Source: Antedon mediterranea (Eukaryota > Echinodermata > Crinoidea > Comatulida > Antedonidae). Taken from it: 64,000 nucleotides of DNA. The translations under genes and the position numbers were made by a program. Shown here piece after piece: positions 23,766 to 36,400 of the stretch. The notes under the pieces were generated by a model. That model did no database searches, was not told the DNA's origin, and worked only from the letters and a program-made list of their open reading frames with translations. Where the stretch lies: the NCBI RefSeq assembly GCF_964355755.1, contig NC_092670.1, positions 11,965,201 to 12,029,200 of the forward strand, read 5' to 3'. Every line of letters starts with the position of its first letter. Position 1 is the first letter of the stretch.

Positions 23766-26700
23766 TTAACCCTGTTGCATGCTTTGTATTTCCTTGGCTC
23801 TTCTGTAAGAGGCTTCTACAGCCTCAATAAGGCACTTGCGGAATCCGCCTTTCTCCAGTTGGTAGATGGACTCTATCGTGGTTCCTGCTGGGGAGCAGAC
23901 GTCATCCTTCAATTCGCATGGGTGACACTTTGTTTCCAGAAGCATCTTGGCTGCTCCCTGTCAAAAGAGAATCAAAGAATTAGACATTTATCTAATCATA
24001 AATTAGTCGTGATGACCATAAATGGACAAATTATAACATATTTAAAAACAATGTAGTCTAGTCAGACACATGGTGCGAGTAATAAAATCAATATCTTTTA
24101 TTTCAGAATTTTTATTATAATTATAATTATACAGAAATAAAAAAAGCCCTCCTATACAAACAACACATTTCTATAGTATAGAAATACTCTATTCATATAA
24201 AATACTTCTTCATTTATAAAATTATTTACATGGACTATGAGGTAACTTACAAGCAATGTTTGTGCTGCCAGTGTAATGGCTAACGACCGCGGCAAACCCA
24301 TCTTGACGCCACCATCGGCTAAACCATCAATAGCAGTGAATGCCTACAGGAAAAAAATGACAGTAAGAATACAATCCATGTTCACATTTGGATAAAATTC
24401 AAAATGTCATTGACCTTTACCTTTCTATTGCAACAGCAGTTGTCAGTAAAATTAACTGTAGGGTGTGGTCAGTAAAATTAATCGTAGGGTGTGGTCAGTA
24501 AAATTAATTTTAGGGTGTGGTTAGTAAAATTAACTGTAGGGTGTGGTTAATTTAATGTTAGGATTGGACACTTGCTGTCAATTTTATATGGTCACTTGGT
24601 TAATTTGACCAATTGAGACTATACTAAAGAAGGCGTTTGGAATTCACTCAATAAAAGAAATATCTGTTTTAATCAAATCACAACCTTCATCTCTGATCAT
24701 CGATAATAAATACTTACAAATGCTGGGCCACTTCCACTAATGGCCATGCAGGCATCAATAAGGCTTTCATCTCCTTCAGCACAGTATCCTAGGCTGGAGA
24801 AAAAGGTGTTGACGATGGCTCGGTCTCGGTCCTGAACATTGGTCCCACAACTGAACATGGTTGCCCCTGCGCCTACTAGGCAGGGGGTGTTGGGCATTGC
24901 TCGAATTACTTTGGTTGTTGAAGGAAGTTTCTAATACAAACAAATTTAATATTTGTTTCGGTTTTTTCACTTTAAAGATTGGTATAAGTTTGGAAACATA
25001 TGATATAAATGAGTTTGGAAACATTTGATATAAATAAGTTTGGAAACATTTGATATAAGTTCAGAAACAGTTGATATAAGTTCGGAAACATTTGATATAA
25101 ATTCAGAAACATTTGGTATAAGTTCGGAAACATTTGATATAAGTTCAAAAACATTTGATATAAGTTCAAAAACATTTGATATAAGTTCGGAAACAATGTC
25201 AACAGAACAATAAAAATTAAAAAAACATATTTAATGCATCATCGTTGGATCATTACTTCTATGGACTACTGTAGTAAAAAAAGTTAACAAAATGCTGATA
25301 TTCTTACTTTCTCAATGAAGTCTACCGTAATGCCAGCCGCTAAAGACACAACCAAGTGGTCACTATTAACCCATGGAGCGATCTCGGTCAACACCTTAGA
25401 AACGACACCAGGCTTCACGGCTAAAAAGATGATGTCCGACGAATGCATCACTTCTTTGTTTTCATGAGTAATTCCAAGCCCAATTTTCTAATATTTCATA
25501 AAAATTTAAATAATATTTGTATAATTGAATTTAACTTTAAAATCAAAGTGTGTAAACAAAATGTATACATTTTGCATTCAAACTTAAATTTAAAATTATA
25601 ATAAGACTGGAGTAATTAACAGGAGAGAAATACTGTATATTAAAAAGCTAAAAATAAATGCAATGGATTAATTTCTAAAGTAATCTCCATAAATTATAAT
25701 ATAATAAATAATTTTAAAATTCATTGATTTTATAATATTATAATAATAAAAGACTAAATTTTTAAAAAGAATAATTAAAAATGGTCACCATAATCAGAAA
25801 TATGTTGGAAGAAAATTAATGGCCAGTGGTTTTTCAGAATATTTCTACATTTAAAAAAAATTTAGTACTAATACTTTAATACAGTATGTGCAATATGTTT
25901 AAGTCATCATTATGTTCACATTCAAATAAGGCAATATGATGCAAAATTATTAAAATTAACATTTTACAGTAATTAAATGCACAGTAGTATTACAAATTGT
26001 AATAATTATAAATTATATAAAATTCATAAATTAATCTTTACAACGTAAGGATCCATGTATAATAGTTTTAATCAACTTTTGAATCAGGTTTGTTCAATCA
26101 TCAGTCATGGCAGTCAGTATGGGATCCAATCATTTTGGATCAATAAACATATGTTGTGTTTTAAAAAAAGTGAGCATAGGCAGATAGATTAAGAATCCCC
26201 AAAATATGGTTAATACATGCCATAGGGTGCTACAAGAGCATTTTACTATACAGTCAGTACAGTATTATTAAATTGCCAGGGAAATATCAAATTGTAATTG
26301 ATTCCAAAAAATAACTAATTTGTCTTGTATAACTAAATGTTTATTGTTTAAACACGTCTGTGTACTTTAGTGTAACCATGTGCAAATATTGCAGGTGCTG
26401 GTGCTGCAGTATATTTTTATATTGTAGGCCTAGTTAAGAGTCGAGTGATCAAAGTAGTTTTACCTTCACTTCTAGCAAATCTCTTTCTGTTGGAGCACTG
26501 GCCATCATTCTTTCTGCAGGCATTACACCTAAACGTAAAAAGTAAATAAATTAAACAAATTGATACATTTTTTCGTGGTGCTTTAGTAAGTTTAAAAATT
26601 AAATATTTGTTGAAGGTGTTGTATGATGTACAATACGCCTAAAATAATTTTATTTTTCAAAAAAGGGGGCTCAGTAAATATAATAAAAAAATTATTTTAT

Positions 26701-27378
26701 CACTCATTTAAAAATCAGATGATGTAAACTCACTTGAAAATTCACATTCAATTCATAGTTATTAATTAATTATTATTAACCCTTTGCACAGAATACAAAA
26801 TCTTTAAAAATCATATGAAAATCAAATCTCTATGAATACAGTACATACTTTCACTGGGATGGGATGAAGAAAATACTACTAGGCCTATAATTTTAGTTTG
26901 ACACTTATTTCAAAACATTAAATATTGGAAATATGACACAAATATTATTTCAACTAAAATAAGAGGCGCTTATTTTGAGACCTGGGAATGTCATCATTTC
27001 CTTTCATCTGCCACGTCCACAAATGGCACAAAAACACGACAATGTTGACAATTATTTTGTAATGTGCTGTAAGCCTATTTAATTGATTTGTCTTCTAAAA
27101 CCAATACATAACTTTGGCTAACTATAAACTTCCTCATAAATGTTCTTTCCAGTGATTACCTAGGCCCAGGCTAAGAATAATTTATTTAAGCATGAACTTT
27201 CTGGACCGTGAGATATCATGCCAAAACCTAAACGAAGCTGGATCTCAACCGCGAGTTTTTGAAGAAATCGGAATGGTCGGAACTTACCAGCAGATATGAA
27301 TCCTTTAGCTAGTGCCTGAGCAATCCTCCCAGCTCCAAGAAATCCAAGACTCATGTTGACTAGATGATTAACTTTCAA
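23766..27378 (-). CDS. Pyrroline-5-carboxylate reductase, PYCR3-like, complete, 6 exons
   Basis: Minus-strand exons are 27288-27378, 26464-26528, 25308-25487, 24718-24930, 24251-24343 and 23766-23957, all with GT-AG borders and closing phases. Two in-frame Met codons are available: 27378 (277 aa) or 27354 (269 aa); the second lies directly before the Rossmann start [13 protein letters not shown] and is favoured. Numbered from it, visible motifs are GAG (7-9), the LAVKP loop in exon 3, AMPNTP (115-120), ISGSGPAF before the exon 4/5 junction, and the ProC signature [13 protein letters not shown] (224-236). No N-terminal mitochondrial presequence is seen, which fits the cytosolic PYCR3 type. The enzyme makes proline from pyrroline-5-carboxylate using NAD(P)H. 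Length matches the family (human PYCR3 is about 274 aa). Introns carry two minisatellites. It is oriented head-to-head with the OVCA2 gene. Confidence 0.96.
24446..24550. repeat. 26-bp minisatellite, four copies, in a P5C reductase intron
   Basis: The unit CAGTAAAATTAACTGTAGGG plus TGTGGT is repeated four times with few changes. Confidence 0.85.
24976..25197. repeat. About ten copies of a 21-bp unit in a P5C reductase intron
   Basis: GGAAACATTTGATATAAGTT and close variants repeat with a 21-bp period, some units expanded. Because 21 is a multiple of three, the minus strand stays open and gives a repetitive peptide that should not be mistaken for a gene. Confidence 0.88.
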
Positions 27379-30300
27379 CTAAAAAACAAACTTGTTAAAT
27401 ATGTCATTTACGATGAAAACATATTGTTTGTTTTGGTTCTGAAGTAACCACGACCGCACACATGGAGACTCAGCACTTGCAACGTTGCATCATCAGATCG
27501 GTCGAAACGCGTCACTGAAATGTACTATATACACGGCGGCCGTAAATAAATAAAATAAGCATTGCATAAAATTATTCTGTATTACGCGTGTCCAGTGTAT
27601 CAATTTTAAAAAAAAATGATATTTTCATTTTTAAATCTACAATAATGTACTGGCTCAATATATTATTATAGATTTATAGACAAAATACTAAACTATCCGA
27701 CTTGACAAAACATTAAGATGGACGTGTAAATAGCAAGGTTTATATTGATGATCTCCACGTTTGTAAATGCGTGTGCAGTGCGTTAGATATAAACGCAAAT
27801 ATTTTAACTAAAAAGGCGTTTTTTTTCGATTATGCCATTATGCCATGTAGCCTACTTTATTATTTTTTGTTTCATTATTGTAATGTTTACTGTACATTAG
27901 TTTATTCTAGATTTGATTGAATTAGTAACACCTTTTTAAAATATGCTTTAATAGTAGGCAGGCGGCCTGAGGACGAATGTTCAATAAAAAGATAAAGATA
28001 CATTTGTCCTGAAAAAAATGTTTTTAAATGTTTTTTGTTGAATATGCCATTTTAATATCACATAATAGTTATTTCACTTTTACCAACTATTGGATAAAAA
28101 AAAATACTATTTACCATTAACAAAAAAATGTTTCGGTTCTTGTATATTTGGTAGATTATTTTGTCTTTATAGGCGGCCGGCCCCTAGTGAAAACGTTTTT
28201 TTTTTCGACGGAAGTGATTAACTTCGATGCCTATTAAAAGTCTTTTTTTGGGAGACAATACGTTTTTAATAAAACAGCTGGTGTGGTGTGGTGGCGCATG
28301 GCACATGTTGCACAACATGTGTGCGTCAAGACCAACAACCATTCTGAAAAACACCAATTAAAAAATGGCATTATTCCGTATCATAGAACTATTTATTTTT
28401 AATTATGATCCGTCCAACGTGCTATTAATTCAATATTTGCACTTTCATTTACAATTAAATACATGATTTATTTTCATCATCATCAACAGCACAGAATCGA
28501 TTTATAGTTGTATAATACATGAAAAGAAATATAGGCCTAAAACAATAAACAATAAAATAAGTAAAAAAAGAAAGAGATAAAATATTGAGCATAACAAAAA
28601 GTTATGTTTGTTTAATTTCAATGGCTAATAGGTAGCATTCTACAGATAAAAAAAAAGTAGAGATACAGACAGTTTTATTTTAACATGAAGATAATTCTAT
28701 AGTTTAATTTTAATTTTTAAAAAACAACTCTTTTATTACCAATTTAAGGGTCTGTTTCTGCTGAAAAAATGAAAATAATCGATTTTTTCCAGTCACCGCA
28801 AACCACAAAAATAATCGCGTTGCAATTGAAAATTGCTACGACTTTAATCGGTTATTCAGGTAATCGGTTTTTAAAATCACGTCATCATTCTCCCACAGCG
28901 CAGTTCAAGTTATGAAAGGCCGATGAGAGTTGGTTTGTTTACATCCTAATTCCTATCGCTGCCTAAAACTCTCACATGTAGGATTAAAAATTACTCTTAC
29001 GTAAAGCTATATTATTTGTAAAATAAACATCTAGGCCTACTACCGTACCACATACAACAGAATAATGATGTTATATTAATAAGGACACGTCGGCGAAAAA
29101 AGTTCGTTTCGCCGTTCGTTGGTTCTACCTTCGGCCTGCTAGGCCTAGGCCTCCTATGCTATATATTTCTACCGAAACAAGTCAACAAACAGGCCTAAAA
29201 AATGACATGTAAAACATCGTTAGCATGGACTGGTGGTATGTAACGGGTGTACTTGTAACACAGAATCCTGGAGTCTCTCGGTATAATTCTTCCCCACAAA
29301 ATAATAAAAATCAAATGTTTAACATTTGATTGTTATTCGGTCTACATCGCGATAGTGGTTTTGCTGATCGCCGTCGATATTGCGCAAATAAACAGCATGC
29401 TTTGTGACGTGAATAAGTTTGTCATACTCTAGAGGTCAAAGTGAGGTCAATAATCGCTATTTGTGTTGCAGCTCAAAACTGCTCCGCAATAATCGGTTAA
29501 AACAAGAAATAATCGATTAAAACACGCAATGGATTGAGTGTTTTTAATCGGTTATTTTTAATCGGTTATTTTATTTTGCGCCGTTTCTGCTGCCCAAAAA
29601 TAATCGATTAAAAAAATAAACGGTTAATAATCGATTATTTCTGCTCAGCAGAAACAGGCCCTAAATTATTTTTGTGTGTAGGCCGACATCTACGCACAAT
29701 CCAAATGTACAGCAACAAACGAAGCTGGCAGAGTAAAAACGCGTTTAGTTTGGATGATGACGTTGCTGAACCGACGAAAATTCAAAGGAGAACACTTCTG
29801 GTTTTTTAATGTTTTGCTTTTGCAAGAACAATGTGCGACGAAAAGTGAGTTGTTTGTCCCTCAGCCAGTTGTTTTCTTTAAAAAATACAGTTATTTTTGT
29901 ATGTTTTTTGAAATATATTTCCAAACTAAATTGACAATAACCTTTTATAGTGACTGTCATTTACTTTTACCGATGTTGTAAGCTCTTGGTGTATAGCATA
30001 ATAAAGATAGGCTAGCCCTAGCTAGTTAGTTAGGGAGAGTGCTGCCAACGTGGATTGAAACAGGGGTGGGCCCGGGTGATTCTCTACAGTCAAATGGACT
30101 CCTAGGGGCCTAGGCCTAAACCTTGGTGTTAAGCAAGAAATGAAATTATCTACATACATAAGGTCTGATCATTATTAAACTTAACCAGGGTCTTAGTTAG
30201 GCCTATAATACATTACTATTTTAATTACTAAACATCCATCATCATCATCTTCCATCTTACTTCAAGTTAGAACTTACTTATAATTAAAAACAAACCCTTT

Positions 30301-30423
30301 TTAACCAAAAGCTGAGACAACTTAGTTTACATACACTACAGTAACTAAAGAAGTACAGTACAGTTAAATTATAATTATTATTTGATTTTTTAAAATATTT
30401 TCAAAAGGCCTAGAGAGTGGAAA
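27379..30423. promoter_or_regulatory. 3-kb divergent intergenic region between P5C reductase and OVCA2
   Basis: The two start codons face away from each other across this interval, so both promoters must lie here or in untranslated exons. The segment at 27420-27550 upstream of the reductase is richer in CG dinucleotides (GGTCGAAACGCGTCACTG), as is 29690-29780 (GATGATGACGTTGCTGAACC, with a CREB/ATF-like TGACGTTG). A 914-bp transposon separates them. A near-perfect palindrome, GCACATGTTGCACAACATGT, lies near 28302-28321. No TATA box can be assigned with confidence. Confidence 0.35.
28748..29661. mobile_element. 914-bp PIF/Harbinger-like non-autonomous element
   Basis: It is bounded by GGGTCTGTTTCTGCTGA and TCAGCAGAAACAGGCCC, with flanking TAA on both sides (28745-28747 and 29662-29664). 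A 3-bp TWA duplication with GGG-initial ends is typical of PIF/Harbinger. AATCGATT/AATCGGTTATT words are concentrated near both ends and likely form subterminal repeats. No transposase frame is seen. Confidence 0.72.
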
Positions 30424-33400
30424 ATGTCAGGAGGTGCCAAAGGAACAGGAGTAAACTTACTGAAGGTTTGTAATTAAAAATAAAACTACTTAGGCCTAAT
30501 TAATAAATAATTACAATTTATTTATCATATTCATAGTAATACAAATCATCATCGATCCATTAGGCAAACCTTTTAACAATAAAAATGTGATTATTTATTT
30601 TTAGATTTTGTGTGTTCATGGATACAGGTATGTATATCATTAAGTATTTTTATCAGCCTCAAGTAGTATATCAGACTAAACTACAATATTTTATTTCCCA
30701 GTTAATAATTATTTTTAAGGCAAAATGCAAAAGCCTTCAGGGAAAAAACTGGCTCACTAAGGAAAGCATTGAAGAGACAGGCAGAATTTGGTAAGATTGT
30801 TGTCTTTTCATTTGGAATATAAAGTGACAATAATAAAAGCTTAAAGTTCCAGCCCCAGAGATCCAACATACTATATACTTTCCTTCCTTCAGCCCTATAA
30901 ACCACAAAAAAAAAACAATTCCCTCTAGGCAATGTAGTGTAAAGATGATGGTGATTAAAAAAAAACAATTTTAAAAACCAACAAAATAATTTGATCCCTA
31001 GATGCAGTATCACACCACTACACCACTACACCAGCCAACAAAGGAAATGGTGTTAAACTTGGTACATGAGTTTATAAAATGTCCAATTGAAAAAATAAAT
31101 GCGTTCTGCTGACGGAACCTTAACAAAAATAATTTATATAATAGGCTATTAGTCCAGTCCCTAAGGGGAAATGATGTTACCATAGTGGATACAAGTGTGC
31201 CCTTTGGCATGTTGATAGAACATGATATGGAGATACCAAAACAAAGTTACTGGAAATCTGATTTGACCTCTGTGACCTCTGACCTCAATTTTTATATTTC
31301 TATCTTAAACAGCCATATCTCCGCAACGGGTTTGACAATTGAAATGATATTGGTGTCAAATAGATCAGAGGGTACATATTTATATTCGCTCTAATAGAAC
31401 TTTTAAAAAAAAAACGACCGGAAATGTAATTTCTCAATGTTTTGACCTTTGACCTCGGCTTACTATATCTCAATAACTACTGGTCAAAATTTCTTGAAAT
31501 TTGTTTCAAATTGTTAAGAGCATACATATTTATATATACTCTAATTAAACATGTTCTTCCAAATCCACAGGAAATGTCATTTACTGACCTTTGACCTTTA
31601 ATGTTTAAATATGTCTGTATCTCTGTAACCAAATGTCATAAAAAGTTCAACTTGGTGTCAAAATGTTCAAAATGTAAACATTTATATTAGCTCTAATAGA
31701 AGATGTTATCATATTTTTACTGGAAATGCCAGTTTGAGGTATGACCAGGATATACTGTTAAGCGTGCGTGTGTCATACTTATAATAATATACCTAAAATA
31801 TAGATTTAGTGGACCAGAACTACATTCAATATCCTATTTAGCCTTTTACAATTTTCTTAAAACTTAATGTTTAATTTAATTTCAATATATAATTCCATCG
31901 CATGGTAGGCCTACACCGTAAGAGCAACACTTAATATCAACAAAAAATTAGATAAACTTAAAGTTAAATAACATTTAAAAAAAAACAAAGAAAATCAGGA
32001 TCTTAAAGAAAGAAAAGAAGAATTAACCAATGCGATTTGATACTCATAAAACATATGACCTAATTATCAATTAATTGCTTGAAGTATGCTGAAAAAATAA
32101 AATGTTTGAAACAGTGAGGAAAAAGCGAAGAAAAGAAAAACATATGTTTAAAATATTAGAAATCTGAAAAGGATCAAAGACAAATTAATTACAAAGCTGA
32201 TTTCTTTTCAAGAACATACTGTAGTGGAATATAAAAGGAAAACAAACCAGTGAGCAGTCAAAATTACCATCTTGGCTTGATGAGGCAATAACACATCCAG
32301 CTCATAACACTATACAACAAAATCTTTGAAACCAGAAGAAATTAAGAGAAGCAATGATAATTATACTTTAATCCACAAAAACATGACAAAACTGACATCA
32401 ACCATTACCGACCAAACGAACATTATCACATGTACACAAATAATTTACAAAAGTAATCAAAAAACAAAATCAGAGACCGACTAGAAGTAAATAAACCAAT
32501 ATATAAGGCTTTATACAGTAGGACCATCTTATACAGTTTGTCAATCAACTAAAATAAAAAGGAAATGAATATCACCAAATCTTTGATTTAGAGATTATCA
32601 GAAAGCATTTGACTCAATAAAACAGGCATTACCATATTAGAGGGAAATATTATACCTCAACAAATATTGATTACGATCGTTCAAAGAGAAGTTAAGGAAG
32701 ATTAGTAAGACAAGGCGACACTTAAGATCTTCACTGCACTGGAAGGTGTTTAATCAAAGAGCTAATCTAAAAAATAGAGTAAATATCACTTTAAAGACAA
32801 AATAAACAGTTAATTTATCCAAAATCACATTGACTTCCAGCCTATTTTTTGCTTTGAATTACAGTTTTTTTGGTTATGCACTATATCATTTTTTTTTCAA
32901 TCCAATTTTGGTGAAACTATTATGTGTGACATTAAAATTGCATATTCAACAAAAATATTTGTCAAAATTACTTTTGTCAGGGGGAAAATAAGTATATCTT
33001 TAATAGCATGTGATATTATTAGCAAATATTTCAAATGTAGTTTTAAAACTTTCGGATTCCCATTACAAACAATTGCCATAATTCTGATAACATTACAATA
33101 CACCCATCCTCTGGGACTTATTTTCAAATGCAGCTAAAAACTTTCCAGTACAATTCGGGCCATTTTGATGTGTATAGATGCATGCAGTAGCATTGGAAAA
33201 GCAGGAGAGGGGGAGGTGGTTGGGTTGATGGAGAGACACATATTTTTTACATGTTTGTCTACACTATAAACTAGTTTAACAAAAAAGGTGTGATGTGCCC
33301 AAATATGGTAGTAATATGTCATTCATCGTGTCCATATATGGGCACATCACATTTTTTTGTCACATAAAAATGTTATAGTGTAGACAGAGTTTAACATTTG

Positions 33401-36400
33401 TGTAACATGTAACAAAAATATGTGTCTCTCCATCCACCCCAACCCCCTCCCCTCTCTCGATCTCTTTTTATAGATTATAAATTGCTAAATATATGCAAAA
33501 CGATGGGTCATAGCTCAAAATGACATTTCCAATTGAATTCTGACAAAATATTTTGTTAGAGCAAATATAAATGTTTATATTCTAAACAATTTGACACCAA
33601 ACTGAACTTTTTAGGACAAATAGTTACCGAGATATTGACATATTCAAACATTAGAGGTCAAGGGTCAAAAAAGCTTAATTTATGGTAATTTTTTGAAAAA
33701 AGTTTCTATTAGACTAAATATTAGATTTATTTTCTTAACATTTTGAGCCCATTCTCAAATCTCTGAGATTGCGTGTTATTGAGATATTAGGCAATCAAGG
33801 TCAAAGGTCAAACTGAAAAATAAAGCCTTTGCGGCCATTTTTGTACAATTTTTTTCATTATAGCGAATATAAATATATATCTTCCAAGCATTTTGAAAAA
33901 AAAATAAATGCAAAATGTCCCTGCGTTGTCAAGATATGGCGATTTTTAGTTATATAATAGAAAAATATAAAAATTGAGGTCAGAGGTCACAGAGGTCAAA
34001 TCAGATTTCCAGTAACTTTGTTTTGGCATCTCCACACTATACTCTACCAAACTGCTATATTGAAAAATTTGTATCCAGTCTGGTAACATCCCACCCCTTT
34101 TTCTCCCCTTAGGGACTGGACTATATAGCATTGTATGCATTTTTCATTAAACTGGTCCCACTTTCTTTCTAAACCAGACAGAAATGTATTAATTTATTAT
34201 ATTGGTATACTGTATTTCTTGTAGTTTATATTGATGCTCCAAACACAATACCTGTACCTGACGAGGAAAATGGTAAGAGTGACTTAAATACTGTATATTT
34301 TAAAAAACAATTCCATGATATAATAGTTAAAAGTTGCTTTGCTATGTCAATAAAAGTTACAAACTAAATTATATTTATATCATCAATAATATCATCTACT
34401 AATATCAATAGGAGTCGAGCAGCTTGGCTGGTGGTTTTCAAAGCCTAACAATTGCTTCAACGCTCGAGAAGAAAGTACATTTTGTGAAGGCTATGATGAG
34501 TCTGTACAAGTGATTGTGGATGCTATTAAGGAACATGGTCCATTTGATGGTAAAGACCTGTTTACACTTTAAACATTCTCAGATGATGGTTTGGACTGGT
34601 GACAGATGAACAATGTTAAAATCTGTTAAGCTCTGTCTACGCTATCAAACTTTGTGTTTCAAAAAAATGTGATGTGCCCATATATAGTGTATGGACACGA
34701 TGATGTCATATCACCACCATATTTGGATACATCACATTTGTTGTCAACTTGTTTCATAGTGTGGACAGAGCTTTACAGTCAACCATCATTTTAGATAAAC
34801 CATTGGTCTGGAGTGCCTTGTTTGCAGAATGCATAGTTGAAACAAATTTACGACCATTTGATTTTTTGGGAGAGTTTTCAATGTTTAGGAGAGTTGACTT
34901 TATAGTAGAATTAAAATTTTATTTTTTATTATTTGAATATTACAGGTATCCTTGGTTTTAGTCAGGGTGCTTCAATGGTGGGCTTTATATGTTCTTTACA
35001 GTGCCAAGGAGGTAGAGTATACTATTATAAAATATCAAAAGCTTAATTAAGTAGGGGCCTACACCATACATACAACAATGATACGATGCCTTAGTGCGTT
35101 GAAACACTGGTTCTTGTCAGATCACTGAGGTTAAGCAATGTTGGGCCCGGTTACGATGGGAGACCATCTGTGAATCGTGTATATGAGAGTGATGGTGTAC
35201 CACTGTATGTATCATTGGGCAAGATGCTTTACTCCTAAAACCTTGTTCTTCGTAAAGCAGTTTGTCCCATGTACGTAGTGCAAATTAATTATAATAACAT
35301 ATAGCATTGCTGTGCCTTTTTTTCTCATCAACATATTATCTTCATTGAAAGATATAGTACTATAGTAGTAGTGCCTTTCCCCCTTCTTCCAACTAGATAG
35401 ATAAAGTATTCCAAAAATAAATTAATGTAATATCTGAAATACAGTGCACTAATTGTTTTTTTACCACAGATGCAAGGTTCAATTTTGATTTTGCAATTCT
35501 AGTAGCCGGATTTAAAAGTGTTAATAGTTTCCACAAATCACTGTATGAGAAACCTGTCACTATGCCGACATTACATGTGTTTGGTGACACTGATAATGTG
35601 ATACCTAAAGGTTAGTTATTAAATATTAAAGGAGTGAACAGATTAGAATTTACAGGGAAATTCAGCAAAACCATGGTTTACTATTCAAAATAGTTCCCTT
35701 AAATTTGTCATTTATCAATGGATGGTCAACATAGATGTATGTTATATAGCGCCCTCTATATTGGCAACACTGAATGTTATAAATAGTTACCTTGAATTTG
35801 TCATTTTATCAATGGATTGTCAGCTAAATGTATGTTATATAGCGCCATCTACATTGCAGAACAAGATTCATTCCGACTGATCTGAAACATTATACTGTTT
35901 TTCATTGGAAATTACGATTTACTGCACAACACATAGAAAATGTAAATTGTATATTTTTTTATTACTGTATAACTAACTGGAAGCTCTGTCTACACTATCA
36001 AACTACTGTAGTCCATACATGGACCATCCCTTTTTTTGTCAAATAAAGTTTATTAGTGTAGACAGAGCTTTAGACTTTTCCCATACATTGATTTTTTTTT
36101 ATTGGTCAATTGAAATATGTATAGCACCCTCTATATGTCTAATTTTGTAAAATACATTTGTAACCAGATATTTGTACTTTTTTAGAAATGAGTGAAGATT
36201 TACTCACATACTTTGTTGATCCACAAACAGTTAAGCACCCTGGAGGTAAATGTTTTATGATTTTTACAAATACATTTTCCAGACTTGGAAAAATTTAATA
36301 TTGGGCGGTTTTATGAAATGATAATAACATTCTAATGGTACATTGGCTTTTATGATAAGCATGGGTATTTAAGATATGATAAAGGCAAAAAATTTGGTGC

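Larger units (their letters stand above)
31152..34121. mobile_element. 2.97-kb element with ~590-bp inverted arms in OVCA2 intron 3
   Basis: The left end GTCCAGTCCCTAAGGGG (31152) is mirrored at the right end CCCCTTAGGGACTGGAC (ends 34121), both flanked by TA. The arms (about 31152-31740 and 33530-34121) share paired blocks such as GTGACCTCTGACCTCAATTT against its inverse near 33975, and recurring TTTGACCTTTGACCT phrases. A TA target fits Tc1/mariner-like or related elements; the superfamily is not certain. The centre contains a decayed retrotransposon and another MITE. Confidence 0.75.

Noticed and set aside
24776-25202. Open frames made of a repeated LYQMFPN peptide
   Set aside because: Produced by the 21-bp minisatellite in a P5C reductase intron, because the period is a multiple of three.
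35057-35290. A functional 5S rRNA gene
   Set aside because: Several deletions relative to 5S, including the segment after CCGGTTA, and a non-5S body downstream; repeat-derived is more likely.
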